Below, in pieces: positions 8,469-17,965 of a stretch of 64,000 bases of DNA; positions within the stretch are counted from its first letter, which is position 1, and every line of letters starts with the position of its first letter. The position numbers and the translations under genes were made by a program. Origin of the DNA: Burkholderia sp. Bp9142 (GTDB lineage Bacteria; Pseudomonadota; Gammaproteobacteria; Burkholderiales; Burkholderiaceae); assembly GCF_003853415.1 (NCBI RefSeq), contig NZ_QTPP01000003.1, forward strand, positions 124,001 to 188,000, written 5' to 3'. Under the pieces are notes generated by a model. That model searched no databases and was not told the DNA's origin. It saw nothing but the letters and a program-made list of their open reading frames with translations.

Positions 8469-8474
8469 TATAAT
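8469..8474 (+). promoter_or_regulatory. Consensus -10 element upstream of the LysR gene
   Basis: TATAAT lies 45 nt upstream of the LysR ATG in the divergent intergenic region. No good -35 hexamer lies 16-18 nt upstream, so the promoter probably depends on a bound regulator, as expected for autoregulated LysR pairs. Confidence 0.35.
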
Positions 8475-8518
8475 TTCAAATCGGCATGGCGTGATCACGA
8501 AATGGAATAGGTTTGGGC

Positions 8519-9460
8519 ATGGACGGCGACCGAATCCGACGACGACTGAAGTTGCGCGATCTCGACACGTTGATGACGGTCGTCAATACGGGTGGGATGC
8601 GGAAGGCGGCGCAACAGCTTCACATGTCTCAGCCGGCCGTCTCCAAGGCGATAGCGGACTTGGAAAGCGTTCTCGGCGTACGGCTCGTCGACCGCAGCCA
8701 CCACGGCGTCGTACCGACCGTGTTCGGACAGGCGCTGCTCAAGCACGGCGCGGCGATCTTCGACGAATTGCGGCGTGGCGCCGTAGAGATGGCGTTTCTC
8801 GCTGACCCCGACGCCGGCGAACTCAGCATCGGATGCGTGGAAACGATCACGGCAGGGCTGGCCGCGGCCATCATCGAGGATATGTCGCATCGACATCCGC
8901 GCCTGGTTTTCTCGGTCGCGTCGGGTGATGCGCCGGTGCTGCAGACTCACTTCCTGCGCGAGCGAATCTGCGAACTGGTCATCGCGAGACCCTACACGGC
9001 CGTGCCCGACCCGGACATGAACGGAGAGCCGCTGTTTCACGAGCAACTGCGGATAGTCGTGTCGAATCACAGCGAATGGGCGGCGAAGCGGCGCCGATTT
9101 ACGCTCGCCGATCTCGTCGATGCGCCGTGGATTTTGTCGCCGAACGAAGTCGCGCCGCATTCACCGATCTTTGAAGCGTTTCGCGCGATCGGGGCGGAAC
9201 CGCCGTACGCCCGCGTGCTGACCGGCTCGCTGAATCTGCGCCGGACATTGCTTCGCACCGGGCGTTTCATAACGGTGATGCCGCACTCGCTGCTGCACTT
9301 CGGCCCCGATCAGGATTGGATCAAGGTGTTGCCGATCGATCTGCCGACCTGGGCCGTACCGACGATGCTGATCACGTTGAGGAACCGCACATTAAGTCCG
9401 GTCGCCGAGCGGTTCGCCGAACACGCGCGCAGACTGGCCAGGTCGCTCGCCGAAAGCTGA
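8519..9460 (+). CDS. LysR-family transcriptional regulator, divergent from the ModA-like protein
   Basis: A 313-residue LysR protein: winged helix-turn-helix at about residues 10-70 (LRDLDTLMTVVNTGGMRKAAQQL, MSQPAVSKAIADLESVLG, VPTVFGQALL) and a periplasmic-binding-like effector domain from about 95 (ELSIGCVETITAGLAAAII). The ATG was chosen over a TTG two codons upstream. It is divergent from the ModA-like gene over about 140 bp and probably controls it; the aminotransferase 260 bp downstream on the same strand may also belong to its regulon. Confidence 0.85.
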   Translation: MDGDRIRRRLKLRDLDTLMTVVNTGGMRKAAQQLHMSQPAVSKAIADLESVLGVRLVDRSHHGVVPTVFGQALLKHGAAIFDELRRGAVEMAFLADPDAGELSIGCVETITAGLAAAIIEDMSHRHPRLVFSVASGDAPVLQTHFLRERICELVIARPYTAVPDPDMNGEPLFHEQLRIVVSNHSEWAAKRRRFTLADLVDAPWILSPNEVAPHSPIFEAFRAIGAEPPYARVLTGSLNLRRTLLRTGRFITVMPHSLLHFGPDQDWIKVLPIDLPTWAVPTMLITLRNRTLSPVAERFAEHARRLARSLAES

Positions 9461-9719
9461 TCGCTGCCGTCAGGGAGGCGCCGAGGCGATGCGTGTGATG
9501 TCGTCAGGCCGATCGATGTACGAAACGCGCATGCGTGTCCGTGTGCCCCAGGCTTCATGTGCGCACCGCACAAATCCCCAAAATCCCCAAGTGGCAGCTG
9601 GCATTCGTTAGAATCGTTCGTCGTAGAGGCAAAACGCATATTTGCATCGTGCGCAGCGGTACCGACTCACGCATACCGCGCCCCCTCATCCCATGCTTCA
9701 TCCTTTACCGGAGGCGAAC

Positions 9720-10847
9720 GTGCCAGGATTACTTCCCGATGTCGACCGCGACGGGCTCCTCGAATATTCGGTGGTGTACACCGACCGGTCGATCAATCAC
9801 ATGTCGCAGCGCTTCCAGGGCGTCATGCGCGATATTTCCGCCGCGCTGAAGAAGGTCTACAACGCGAAGGCGGCCGTCATCGTCCCGGGCAGCGGGACCT
9901 TCGGCATGGAAGCCGTGGCCCGGCAGTTCGCGACGAACAAGAAGTGCCTGGTCATCCGCAACGGCTGGTTCAGCTTCCGCTGGTCGCAGATTTTCGACAT
10001 GGGCAGCATCCCGTCCGAATCGATCGTGTTGAAGGCGCGTCCGGTCGAATCGGGCAGGCAGGCGGCGTTTGCGCCGGCCCCGATCGAAGAAGTCGTCGCC
10101 GCGATTCAGGAACACAAGCCGGATCTGGTCTTCGCTCCGCACGTCGAAACCGCATCCGGGATGATGTTGCCCGATACGTATCTGCGCGCGGTGGCCGACG
10201 CCGTGCATGCGGTCGGTGGCATGTTCGTGCTGGATTGCATCGCGTCCGGCACGATCTGGGTCGATATGGAGAAGAGCGGTGTCGACGTGCTGATCAGCGC
10301 GCCGCAAAAGGGCTGGAGCGCGTCGCCGGGTTGTGCGCTGGTGATGCTCAGCCCGCTCGCGCGCGAGCGCATCGATGCGACGACCAGCACCAGTTTTGCC
10401 TGCGATCTGCGCAAGTGGCTGCAGATCATGGAAGCGTATGAGAACGGCGGCTTCGCGTACCACGCGACGATGCCCACGGACAGCCTTGCGACGCTGCGCG
10501 ACGTCATCAAGGAAACGGAAGCATACGGCTTCGACAAGGTGAGGGCGGAGCAGCTCGAACTCGGCACGCGGATTCGCGCGTTGCTGGCCGAGAAGGGTTT
10601 CAGGAGCGTGGCGGCCGAAGGCTTTGAGGCGCCGGGCGTCGTGGTCAGCTACACCGACGACGACGACATCCGGTCCGGCAAGAAATTCGCCGATGTCGGC
10701 ATGCAGATCGCGGCCGGCGTGCCGCTGCAATGCGACGAGCCGGCGGATTTCAAGACCTTCCGCATCGGCTTGTTCGGTCTCGACAAACTGCATGACGTCG
10801 ATGCCGCGGTCGCGCGGTTTGCGAGCGCACTGGAACGGGTTCTGTAG
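9720..10847 (+). CDS. Class V PLP-dependent aminotransferase (alanine-glyoxylate type)
   Basis: A 375-residue fold type I aminotransferase. The PLP Schiff-base Lys is Lys197 in ISAPQKGW, with Asp172 (in LDCIASG) positioned for the pyridine nitrogen. PGSGTFGMEAVARQ (56-69) is the phosphate/substrate loop of the alanine-glyoxylate and serine-pyruvate aminotransferase family. The start is GTG with GGAGG five nt upstream; an in-frame ATG 27 nt earlier has no such site. Substrate unknown; with hydroxyproline, opine and amine genes around it, an amino acid or 2-oxoacid reaction is likely. It stands alone, convergent with the reductase downstream. Confidence 0.82.
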   Translation: MPGLLPDVDRDGLLEYSVVYTDRSINHMSQRFQGVMRDISAALKKVYNAKAAVIVPGSGTFGMEAVARQFATNKKCLVIRNGWFSFRWSQIFDMGSIPSESIVLKARPVESGRQAAFAPAPIEEVVAAIQEHKPDLVFAPHVETASGMMLPDTYLRAVADAVHAVGGMFVLDCIASGTIWVDMEKSGVDVLISAPQKGWSASPGCALVMLSPLARERIDATTSTSFACDLRKWLQIMEAYENGGFAYHATMPTDSLATLRDVIKETEAYGFDKVRAEQLELGTRIRALLAEKGFRSVAAEGFEAPGVVVSYTDDDDIRSGKKFADVGMQIAAGVPLQCDEPADFKTFRIGLFGLDKLHDVDAAVARFASALERVL

Positions 10848-10994
10848 CGCGTCGATTCGGTGTAACGGTACATGGCGGCGCATGAAGCGAAGACGTCGAT
10901 GCCTTCGACTCGACCAAATGCGCCGCCTGAACCGCCGACTCTGGCTCCGGCCGCTTGCAGCGCACGTCAACCATCGGCGTTTGCGGCAATTCAT

Positions 10995-11933
10995 TCAGAT
11001 CGATTGCAGCCGTTCGACAACGTACTGGCTGACGATGAGATCCAGGTGCGCACCACCGGCATTTTTATAAACCGTGCGCTCTTCAGCCGAACGATGAAAC
11101 GCCGACATCCGGCACAGATCGAACAGGTCTCCTTCGATATCATTCGCCTGTATCGCTTGCGTCTGCATCGGAATCAGGATGTCACCTGATTGCGCGGCGT
11201 TCTCGCGGTCGTCCACGAAAATGCGCGCTCCTCTGAGCACATCGCAATCGGCCTCCTGCATATCCGGCCGGTACCCGCCCACCAGATCGACATGGGTACC
11301 GGGCCGCACGAACTCGCCTCGAATCATCGGTGTGGACGTGCTGGTGGCTGCGGTAATGATGTCTGCGCGGGCCACGGCGGCATCCACGTCGTCGACCACG
11401 CAGACCTCGATGTTTCTCGCCTCGAGGTCCGCACGCGCGGCATCCAGCCTGGACGCTGTGCGATTCCACAACAACACCTGACGAATGGACGGACGGATGT
11501 GGAGATAGGCATCCGTCAACGACCTTGCGACCGGCCCCGCACCCAGGACGAGAAGGACCTCGCTGTTCTCGCGGCTCAGTTTCCTTGCCGCCAGCGCGGA
11601 ATCGGCCGCGGTCTTCCATCTCGTGATTTCCGGGCCGTCGAGCATGGCGACGATGCCTTTGGTCCGCTCGTCCAGAACCAGAAACGCAGCCTGCTCCGTT
11701 GGCAACGGCGGGCTGGCCAGGCTATTGGCGGGAAAGAGGGAGGCAATTTTGAACCCGGCGCCCTTGCCGGGCAGGATGACGCCCCGGCTGAACAAGCCAA
11801 AGCTCGCATCCCCGATGAAATAACTGTCGCCGATGGGCCGGGAACCGGCGTGCCCGTCGTGCAACGCGTCGAGCACCCCGTCCCAATCGAGTACCGACCT
11901 GATCTGTTCCGCTGAAATGATTTGCACGTTCAA
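10995..11933 (-). CDS. Ornithine cyclodeaminase/mu-crystallin family; probable delta1-pyrroline-2-carboxylate reductase
   Basis: A 312-residue protein with the Rossmann motif LVLGAGPVARSLTDAYLHIRP (about 128-148) and family features such as LPGKGAGFKIASLFPAN and GTHVDLVGGYRPDMQEAD. In many bacteria, members coded beside proline racemase-like enzymes reduce delta1-pyrroline-2-carboxylate, made by 3-hydroxyproline dehydratases, to L-proline with NAD(P)H. Its TTG start overlaps the stop of the racemase-like gene (TTGA), and AGGAG lies upstream, so the two are coupled. True ornithine cyclodeaminase activity cannot be excluded from sequence. Confidence 0.8.
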   Translation of the reverse strand: MNVQIISAEQIRSVLDWDGVLDALHDGHAGSRPIGDSYFIGDASFGLFSRGVILPGKGAGFKIASLFPANSLASPPLPTEQAAFLVLDERTKGIVAMLDGPEITRWKTAADSALAARKLSRENSEVLLVLGAGPVARSLTDAYLHIRPSIRQVLLWNRTASRLDAARADLEARNIEVCVVDDVDAAVARADIITAATSTSTPMIRGEFVRPGTHVDLVGGYRPDMQEADCDVLRGARIFVDDRENAAQSGDILIPMQTQAIQANDIEGDLFDLCRMSAFHRSAEERTVYKNAGGAHLDLIVSQYVVERLQSI

Positions 11934-12997
11934 CGCTCCTGCTGTTGCGGCCAGATGTCTCCCAGGGTGTAACCCTCGGGGAACGGGTCGTCGTGATCGA
12001 GCACGATGGTGCTGATCCCATGGATCCAGCTGGTGCCGGCCAGGGTAGGAACCACGGCGGCCTTGTCGCCGATGCGGGCCTCTTCCACGAGCCGACCGGT
12101 GAAGACGGTACCCAGGATGCCCTGGTGCCGGAAATCCTGATGCAGCGGCAATTCGCCCTTGGCGTGCAGCACGGCCATCTTGGCGCAGGTGCCGGTGCCG
12201 CAGGGGCAGCGGTCGATCGCGCCGGTCCAGGTGGACGGGTCATCCCAGGAGAGCGGCCCGGTCGGCATGGTGACCACGTTCTTCCAGTCTGCGTTGCGGT
12301 CGTCTGCGGGGCCGGACAGTTGCGAGATGGTGATGCCCACGCCCGGATAGTCCGGGTGCGCGACCGGCAACTGCTCGATGGCAGCCTGCCGGATCAGCGC
12401 GGAAACCCGCGTGATCTCCTTTCCGTGTTCGGGCTTGAGCTCGAGCCCCGGGAACTGGCGCACGTCGGCAATCGCGTAGAACATGCCGCCCCAACCCACG
12501 TCGACCCGCACCTTGCCCAGATGCGGCACGTCGATGACGGCATCCAGGTGCGCGGCAAACGCCGGTACGTTCCTGAACGTCACGCGCTTGACCTTGCCGT
12601 CCTTGCACTCGGCGGTGAGGCGGATCAGCCCGGCCGGCGCTTCCAGCGTCAGTTCCGTCACGGGCTCCTGCATGGGCAGCATGCCCATTTCCAGCAACAC
12701 GGTGGCCACGGAAATGGTGTTGCCGCCCGACATCATCGGATACTCGACCTGCTCGAGGATGATGTAGCCCGCGTCCGCATCCGGGTGACACGGCGGCACG
12801 ACGATGTTGCAGCAGTGCGCCGGGTAGCCGCGCGGCTCGCGCAACAGCAGCTTGCGCAAGCCATCGTCGTTGGCCTCCAGCCATTTCATCCTGGCGTGGA
12901 CGGTGTCGCCGGGAATGTGCGGAATGCCACCGGTGACCACCCGCATGGGAATACCCGAATGCGTCTCCACCGCGTGAATGGTTCTCTTGAATCCCAT
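11930..12997 (-). CDS. Proline racemase superfamily enzyme with a Ser/Cys active site (hydroxyproline epimerase/dehydratase)
   Basis: A 355-residue member of the superfamily that contains proline racemase (Cys/Cys), 4-hydroxyproline 2-epimerase (Cys/Cys) and trans-3-hydroxy-L-proline dehydratase (Cys/Thr). Here the first catalytic position is Ser90 (in YPMMSGGNT) and the second is Cys266 (in DRCPCGTGT). The Ser/Cys subgroup has been reported to act on 3- and 4-hydroxyproline, sometimes with mixed dehydratase and epimerase activity. The coupled reductase gene downstream fits a dehydratase making delta1-pyrroline-2-carboxylate. AGAGGAAA lies upstream of the ATG. The LysR gene behind it on the same strand is the likely regulator. 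Confidence 0.85.
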   Translation of the reverse strand: MGFKRTIHAVETHSGIPMRVVTGGIPHIPGDTVHARMKWLEANDDGLRKLLLREPRGYPAHCCNIVVPPCHPDADAGYIILEQVEYPMMSGGNTISVATVLLEMGMLPMQEPVTELTLEAPAGLIRLTAECKDGKVKRVTFRNVPAFAAHLDAVIDVPHLGKVRVDVGWGGMFYAIADVRQFPGLELKPEHGKEITRVSALIRQAAIEQLPVAHPDYPGVGITISQLSGPADDRNADWKNVVTMPTGPLSWDDPSTWTGAIDRCPCGTGTCAKMAVLHAKGELPLHQDFRHQGILGTVFTGRLVEEARIGDKAAVVPTLAGTSWIHGISTIVLDHDDPFPEGYTLGDIWPQQQER

Positions 12998-13095
12998 GTG
13001 CCGGTTTCCTCTTCAGCGCCGCCGACCGAGTGCGGCGTGAAGGGAAATTTATGCCCGTTTCGCGGATAACTTAAGCGACATTTCCTCCGGCATTC

Positions 13096-13114
13096 CTTCA
13101 ACTTTTGGTTGAAG
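13096..13114. promoter_or_regulatory. 19-bp inverted repeat, operator candidate for the hydroxyproline genes
   Basis: CTTCAAC, five bases, GTTGAAG: a perfect inverted repeat about 100 nt upstream of the racemase-like gene and just past the 3' end of the LysR gene. Position and length suit a LysR recognition site, although the T-N11-A spacing is not met exactly. Confidence 0.4.
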
Positions 13115-13157
13115 ATGCCGCCGCCTTTGCCGGGCAGGGCCGGTTCGGTACAGGCGC

Positions 13158-14162
13158 TCAGCGTTCCGGTGTGCCGGGGGCGGGGCCCGTTTCATCGGCA
13201 GCGGGATGCCGCGCGAGCTGCTGCCTGACCCACTGGCAGAACTGCTTGCACACGACGGCGTCCGCCTTGTCTTTTCGGACCGACAGGTAGTGGCCGCGAT
13301 TCTTCATCACCGTCTTGTGCGGCAGCGGACGCACGAAGTGGCCGCTTTGCACCAGGTCGCCCACGAGGTGATGCCAGCCCAGGACGACGCCCTGGTGAGC
13401 CAGGGCCAACTGCACGATGCCCGGATAGTCGTTGCTGGTGAATAGCTGGCGCGGAATGTCCGCGCGCCAGCTGGTGTCGACGTCATGCAGTGCCAGCCAG
13501 ACTTTCCAGTCGATATGCTCGGAGATCTGCGAACGACCATAGGCGCTGATATCCAGCAATGACATGTCCAGCAGCCTTTCCGGCGTCTCGACGGGGCCAT
13601 GATCCCGCAAATACTGCGGTGTGCAGACGGGATAGACCTCGTCGTCGAACAGGTGCTCGCTATCGTATCCGTCGCGCATGCTGGCCAGCTTGGCGATGTA
13701 GACGTCCGGCTGCACACCTGCTTCCATCGAGATGAAATTTTGCGTGGCCAGGACCGTGAGCTCGATATCCGGATTGGCTTGAATGAATTCGGGCAGCCGC
13801 TTGTGCAGCCAGAGTGCCGAAAATGCCGGTGAGCAGCAGACGATGAGCGTCTGCCTGGCGGGAACCTTCTTCCGCAGGCGCTCGGCGGCCTGATGGATAT
13901 TGATCAATGAAAGCTGGGCGGCGTCCTTGAACATCTCGCCATCGGCGGTCAGGGTGACGGCCCTGCCTGAACGGACGAAAAGCTCCGTACCCAGGTAGTC
14001 CTCCAGTTCCCGCACCTGCTTGCTCACCGCCGCGGGCGTCACGCTCAATGCATTGGCCGCCCCGGTAAAGCTGTTGAATTTAGCGGCCGCAAGAAATGAT
14101 TTGATGGCGCGCAGAGACAGCGCACCGACCAATGTTTCGCTCATTTCAAACCGAGGCGCCAT
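13158..14162 (-). CDS. LysR-family regulator (GcvA-like) of the hydroxyproline genes
   Basis: A 334-residue LysR protein. The DNA-binding domain is at about residues 15-75 (LRAIKSFLAAAKFNSFTGAANAL, VTPAAVSKQVRELEDYLGTELF), followed by the GcvA/AmpR-type effector domain. The start ATG could be this one (MAPRFEMSETL) or six codons later; neither has a strong ribosome-binding site. It lies upstream of and collinear with the racemase-like and reductase genes, with a 19-bp inverted repeat in between, so control of those genes is a reasonable inference. Confidence 0.83.
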   Translation of the reverse strand: MAPRFEMSETLVGALSLRAIKSFLAAAKFNSFTGAANALSVTPAAVSKQVRELEDYLGTELFVRSGRAVTLTADGEMFKDAAQLSLINIHQAAERLRKKVPARQTLIVCCSPAFSALWLHKRLPEFIQANPDIELTVLATQNFISMEAGVQPDVYIAKLASMRDGYDSEHLFDDEVYPVCTPQYLRDHGPVETPERLLDMSLLDISAYGRSQISEHIDWKVWLALHDVDTSWRADIPRQLFTSNDYPGIVQLALAHQGVVLGWHHLVGDLVQSGHFVRPLPHKTVMKNRGHYLSVRKDKADAVVCKQFCQWVRQQLARHPAADETGPAPGTPER

Positions 14163-14257
14163 GGCGATTTCTACAGACGTTAGGGGATGGGACCAAGTCC
14201 GACGCACGGACTCGCGTTGGATGGCGGGAAGCGAATGGTCGCTCGCCGTCGAGCCGG

Positions 14258-15286
14258 CTAATGCACGCCAAAGTCGGATCGAAGCTTTCTCAGCTTGAAC
14301 GGCGTGACGTTGTATTCGCGTTTGAACCAATGTATCAGATGCGAACTGTCCGTGAAGCCGCACTCGTATGCAATCTGAGTCACGGACCGATCGCTGTTGA
14401 TGACCATCCATTTCGCGGCTTTCAGGCGCATGCTCCGCCAGTACTGCAGCGGCGCGACGCGCAGATGCTTCTTGAAAAGTCGCGTCAGTTCCCGCTCGGT
14501 CGTGCCGATCGACTGTGCAATGCCGGCGATCGAACCCGGTTCGAACGTGCGTTGCCTCATCAGACCCACCGCGTTGACGACTCGTCGATCGGGGCAATGC
14601 AGGCCGACCTCGTCGTCATTCTTCAGCGCCTGTATTTCTTCGAAGCCCCGGTCGGCCATCAAGTAATGGAGCGCCTTGTGCGATCGCGTCTTTCCGCAGT
14701 GAGTCGTCACCAGGTGCATGGCGAGATTGATCGCGGCAAGACCGCCGGGGCATGTAATGAACTCGCCGTCCGCCACGACCGGCGCATCCGTTACGGCGAT
14801 GATGTCCGGAAAATTGCGTTGCATCGCTTGCGCGAGCGAGAAGTGAACGGCGCATCGCCTTCCTGCCAGATAGCCCAGCTCGGCAAGCATGAATTGACCC
14901 GTGCATAGGCCGATAACGGGAACGTGCGCTTCGACGCAGGATTGTATGAATCGGTAAAGCTCGTCGGGGATCGGCTCCGCACTGTGGAGCAAGCCGCCGT
15001 GCACCACGACGTAGTCGTATTCGGACGGATCGCCGAAGAGCCGGGTCGGCACCATCGGAAAGCCGCAACTCGATCGAATCGGCGAATGATCGTGAGACAG
15101 CAGGTCCCACGAGCAGTAGATCTGCCTGCTGAAGTCCGCTTCATCTGCCGACAGGCGCAAAAATTCGACGAAGCACGACAGCGACATCAGCGTGAAATCC
15201 GGCGTCGGTGCGATGCCGATCCTGAGCGGCGCATCGACCTCGGGTGCGGACTTGCCCGGCCGAAGAAAAGAATAGTCGCCCCGCAT
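14258..15286 (-). CDS. GlxA-family AraC-type regulator, divergent from the enolase-superfamily dehydratase
   Basis: A 342-residue protein with a DJ-1/PfpI domain at about 20-190 (IGIAPTPDFTLMSLSCFVEFLRL, VPVIGLCTGQFMLAELGYLAGR with an intact nucleophile-elbow Cys) and an AraC helix-turn-helix domain at about 240-335 (IAQSIGTTERELTRLFKKHL, VTQIAYECGFTDSSHLIHWFKREYN given here in parts). GlxA-family proteins activate catabolism of quaternary amines and amino acids. GGAG precedes the ATG; a longer open frame upstream would run into the divergent gene. It shares a 108-bp promoter region with the dehydratase gene. Confidence 0.85.
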   Translation of the reverse strand: MRGDYSFLRPGKSAPEVDAPLRIGIAPTPDFTLMSLSCFVEFLRLSADEADFSRQIYCSWDLLSHDHSPIRSSCGFPMVPTRLFGDPSEYDYVVVHGGLLHSAEPIPDELYRFIQSCVEAHVPVIGLCTGQFMLAELGYLAGRRCAVHFSLAQAMQRNFPDIIAVTDAPVVADGEFITCPGGLAAINLAMHLVTTHCGKTRSHKALHYLMADRGFEEIQALKNDDEVGLHCPDRRVVNAVGLMRQRTFEPGSIAGIAQSIGTTERELTRLFKKHLRVAPLQYWRSMRLKAAKWMVINSDRSVTQIAYECGFTDSSHLIHWFKREYNVTPFKLRKLRSDFGVH

Positions 15287-15394
15287 CCGATGTCTCCGCC
15301 AGTCGTGCCATTGATTGTCCGAAACGTACAATTTTTTCGCTTGGCCGGCAATTATAGTTTTCCGCGTCAACACCCACACGGCGCGGAGGCCCCC

Positions 15395-16504
<1,110 letters not shown>

Positions 16505-16586
16505 CCGAAACGTAGCGGGGAAGGCGGCCGTGCTCAGGCAGCGGTCCGCGGGCCGCTGCCCGCGAGGCGATCGATCGTCTCTGTTT

Positions 16587-16633
16587 CGTTGCAACACGCC
16601 TTGCTGCCACGCAGCTTCAAGTGTGTTGCAACG
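16587..16633. repeat. Inverted repeat with two GTTGCAAC palindromes
   Basis: CGTTGCAACAC and GTGTTGCAACG form an 11-bp perfect inverted repeat separated by 25 nt, and each arm contains the self-complementary octamer GTTGCAAC. It lies between two convergent genes (the dehydratase and the last gene of the peptide operon), so it may be a bidirectional terminator stem or a protein-binding pair. No T-run follows on either strand. Confidence 0.5.
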
Positions 16634-16720
16634 ACGGGTCGAATCAGCGCGGTCGGAGTGCAATGACTACATCACTTGTTTCAAAGTGCGTCTCGAAATG
16701 GAGCTTGGCAACCCTCTGCC

Positions 16721-17965
16721 TTATTGCGATAGAACGCGTCGATATAGGTTGTCATGACGTTGCAGTACGCCGCGATCGACAAGATGCCGCCTCAGTCGGG
16801 CGTAGTCGGTTGTGAATAGCTGACAGATTCTGGATATCTCCGATTCGGTGTAGGGCGTATCCGGGGCGAAAGCCGTCGCGATCTTTTCGATGGCGAGATC
16901 CGTTTCCAGCTGTCGATCGCTCAAATCTTCAGCGCTGCGATGCTGTCGATCGGCAATGTCGTTCCACACGGTGTCGACATCCGAAAGTCCATGCTCGTCC
17001 CGTTGAATGAGGCCGATGTTCAGCAGCCGAGTCACGATCTTGCTGACAGCCTTCGCATCGATGCCGGCTTTCTCCGCGATATCGGCGAGGCGATTGACGC
17101 CGAGGACGATCGCGGCGTAAACGGCGCGCGTTTCACGCGACGTCATCGCGGCAATGATTGCGTCCTTGCGAAGACGATGGTTCAACGTTTCCTCGCCAAT
17201 CGTCAAATAGCTGCTGCGAATCGGAATTTCTCCGAGTGCGACAAGGTCGGACTGCAGCGGCTGGGACCGGAACACGCGTTCATTTTGTTGACGCTTCCGA
17301 ACGATACCCAAGCCACTCTGCCGGTATTTGTGCAACTCCGGCAGTGTTACCAGCTCGAATGAATCGTCCAGCCTGCGAAACAGCTCCTCCCAGATCGGCG
17401 TCCTGACTCTGCGAACGCGCTGAGCACCTTCCATGCTGACGGTGGTCAACATGGTCGGCTCGTGCAGGCACAGGTAGCCGCCAGGCGCGATACGGTCCCA
17501 AAGTGTCGCGACGAAACGGACGTCGTCGGCCGGCGTGCCCGCATCGATCCACGCGATGTCTATCACGCCCCATGAAGCGATGGTGGCTTCGTCGAGTGCG
17601 TAGAAGTTGCGTTTGACGAATGTAACGAGGCCCTCGTCGACATCGTTATTCTTCAACGCATCCCACGCTTCTTCGGCCGAGGAGCCTTCAGCCGTGAAGT
17701 CGTCGATGGTGATCAGCCTGGGGTGATAGTTGTCGGGAATTCCGGTCGGGTCGAGGAGCGCGCTTCGCTCCTGCCATGTCGACGCATCCAGCAAATTCTT
17801 GTCGTGCTGCCAATCCTGCCGCGCCTGTTCGAGCGCCTTCGCGATGAAAACCGTGCTGTCGCCGGCGCCTATTTCGACGACTGTAGCGGGGCGCGCCATA
17901 CGAATGAGCGTGGAGATCAGATTGGCGCTGTTCTCGGTACCCATTCCAGGTCTAATCATGTGCAC
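16721..17965 (-). CDS. SAM methyltransferase fused to a winged helix and DUF2087 (RiPP operon, last gene)
   Basis: A 414-residue protein with three parts. Residues 1-200 are a class I SAM-dependent methyltransferase (TVVEIGAGDSTVFIAKAL at 28-45; DIAWIDAGTPADD as motif II/III). Residues about 255-330 are a MarR/ArsR-like winged helix (RLADIAEKAGIDAKAVSKIV, RLLNIGLIQRD). The C-terminus is a DUF2087 domain (DTPYTESEISRICQLF, TDYARLRRHLVDRGVL). DUF2087 normally accompanies small DNA-binding proteins, so this fusion is unusual: it may methylate the peptide, regulate the operon, or use the winged helix as a peptide-recognition element. The GTG start has GGAGAG upstream and overlaps the previous gene by 14 nt. 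Confidence 0.7.
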   Translation of the reverse strand: MHMIRPGMGTENSANLISTLIRMARPATVVEIGAGDSTVFIAKALEQARQDWQHDKNLLDASTWQERSALLDPTGIPDNYHPRLITIDDFTAEGSSAEEAWDALKNNDVDEGLVTFVKRNFYALDEATIASWGVIDIAWIDAGTPADDVRFVATLWDRIAPGGYLCLHEPTMLTTVSMEGAQRVRRVRTPIWEELFRRLDDSFELVTLPELHKYRQSGLGIVRKRQQNERVFRSQPLQSDLVALGEIPIRSSYLTIGEETLNHRLRKDAIIAAMTSRETRAVYAAIVLGVNRLADIAEKAGIDAKAVSKIVTRLLNIGLIQRDEHGLSDVDTVWNDIADRQHRSAEDLSDRQLETDLAIEKIATAFAPDTPYTESEISRICQLFTTDYARLRRHLVDRGVLQRHDNLYRRVLSQ

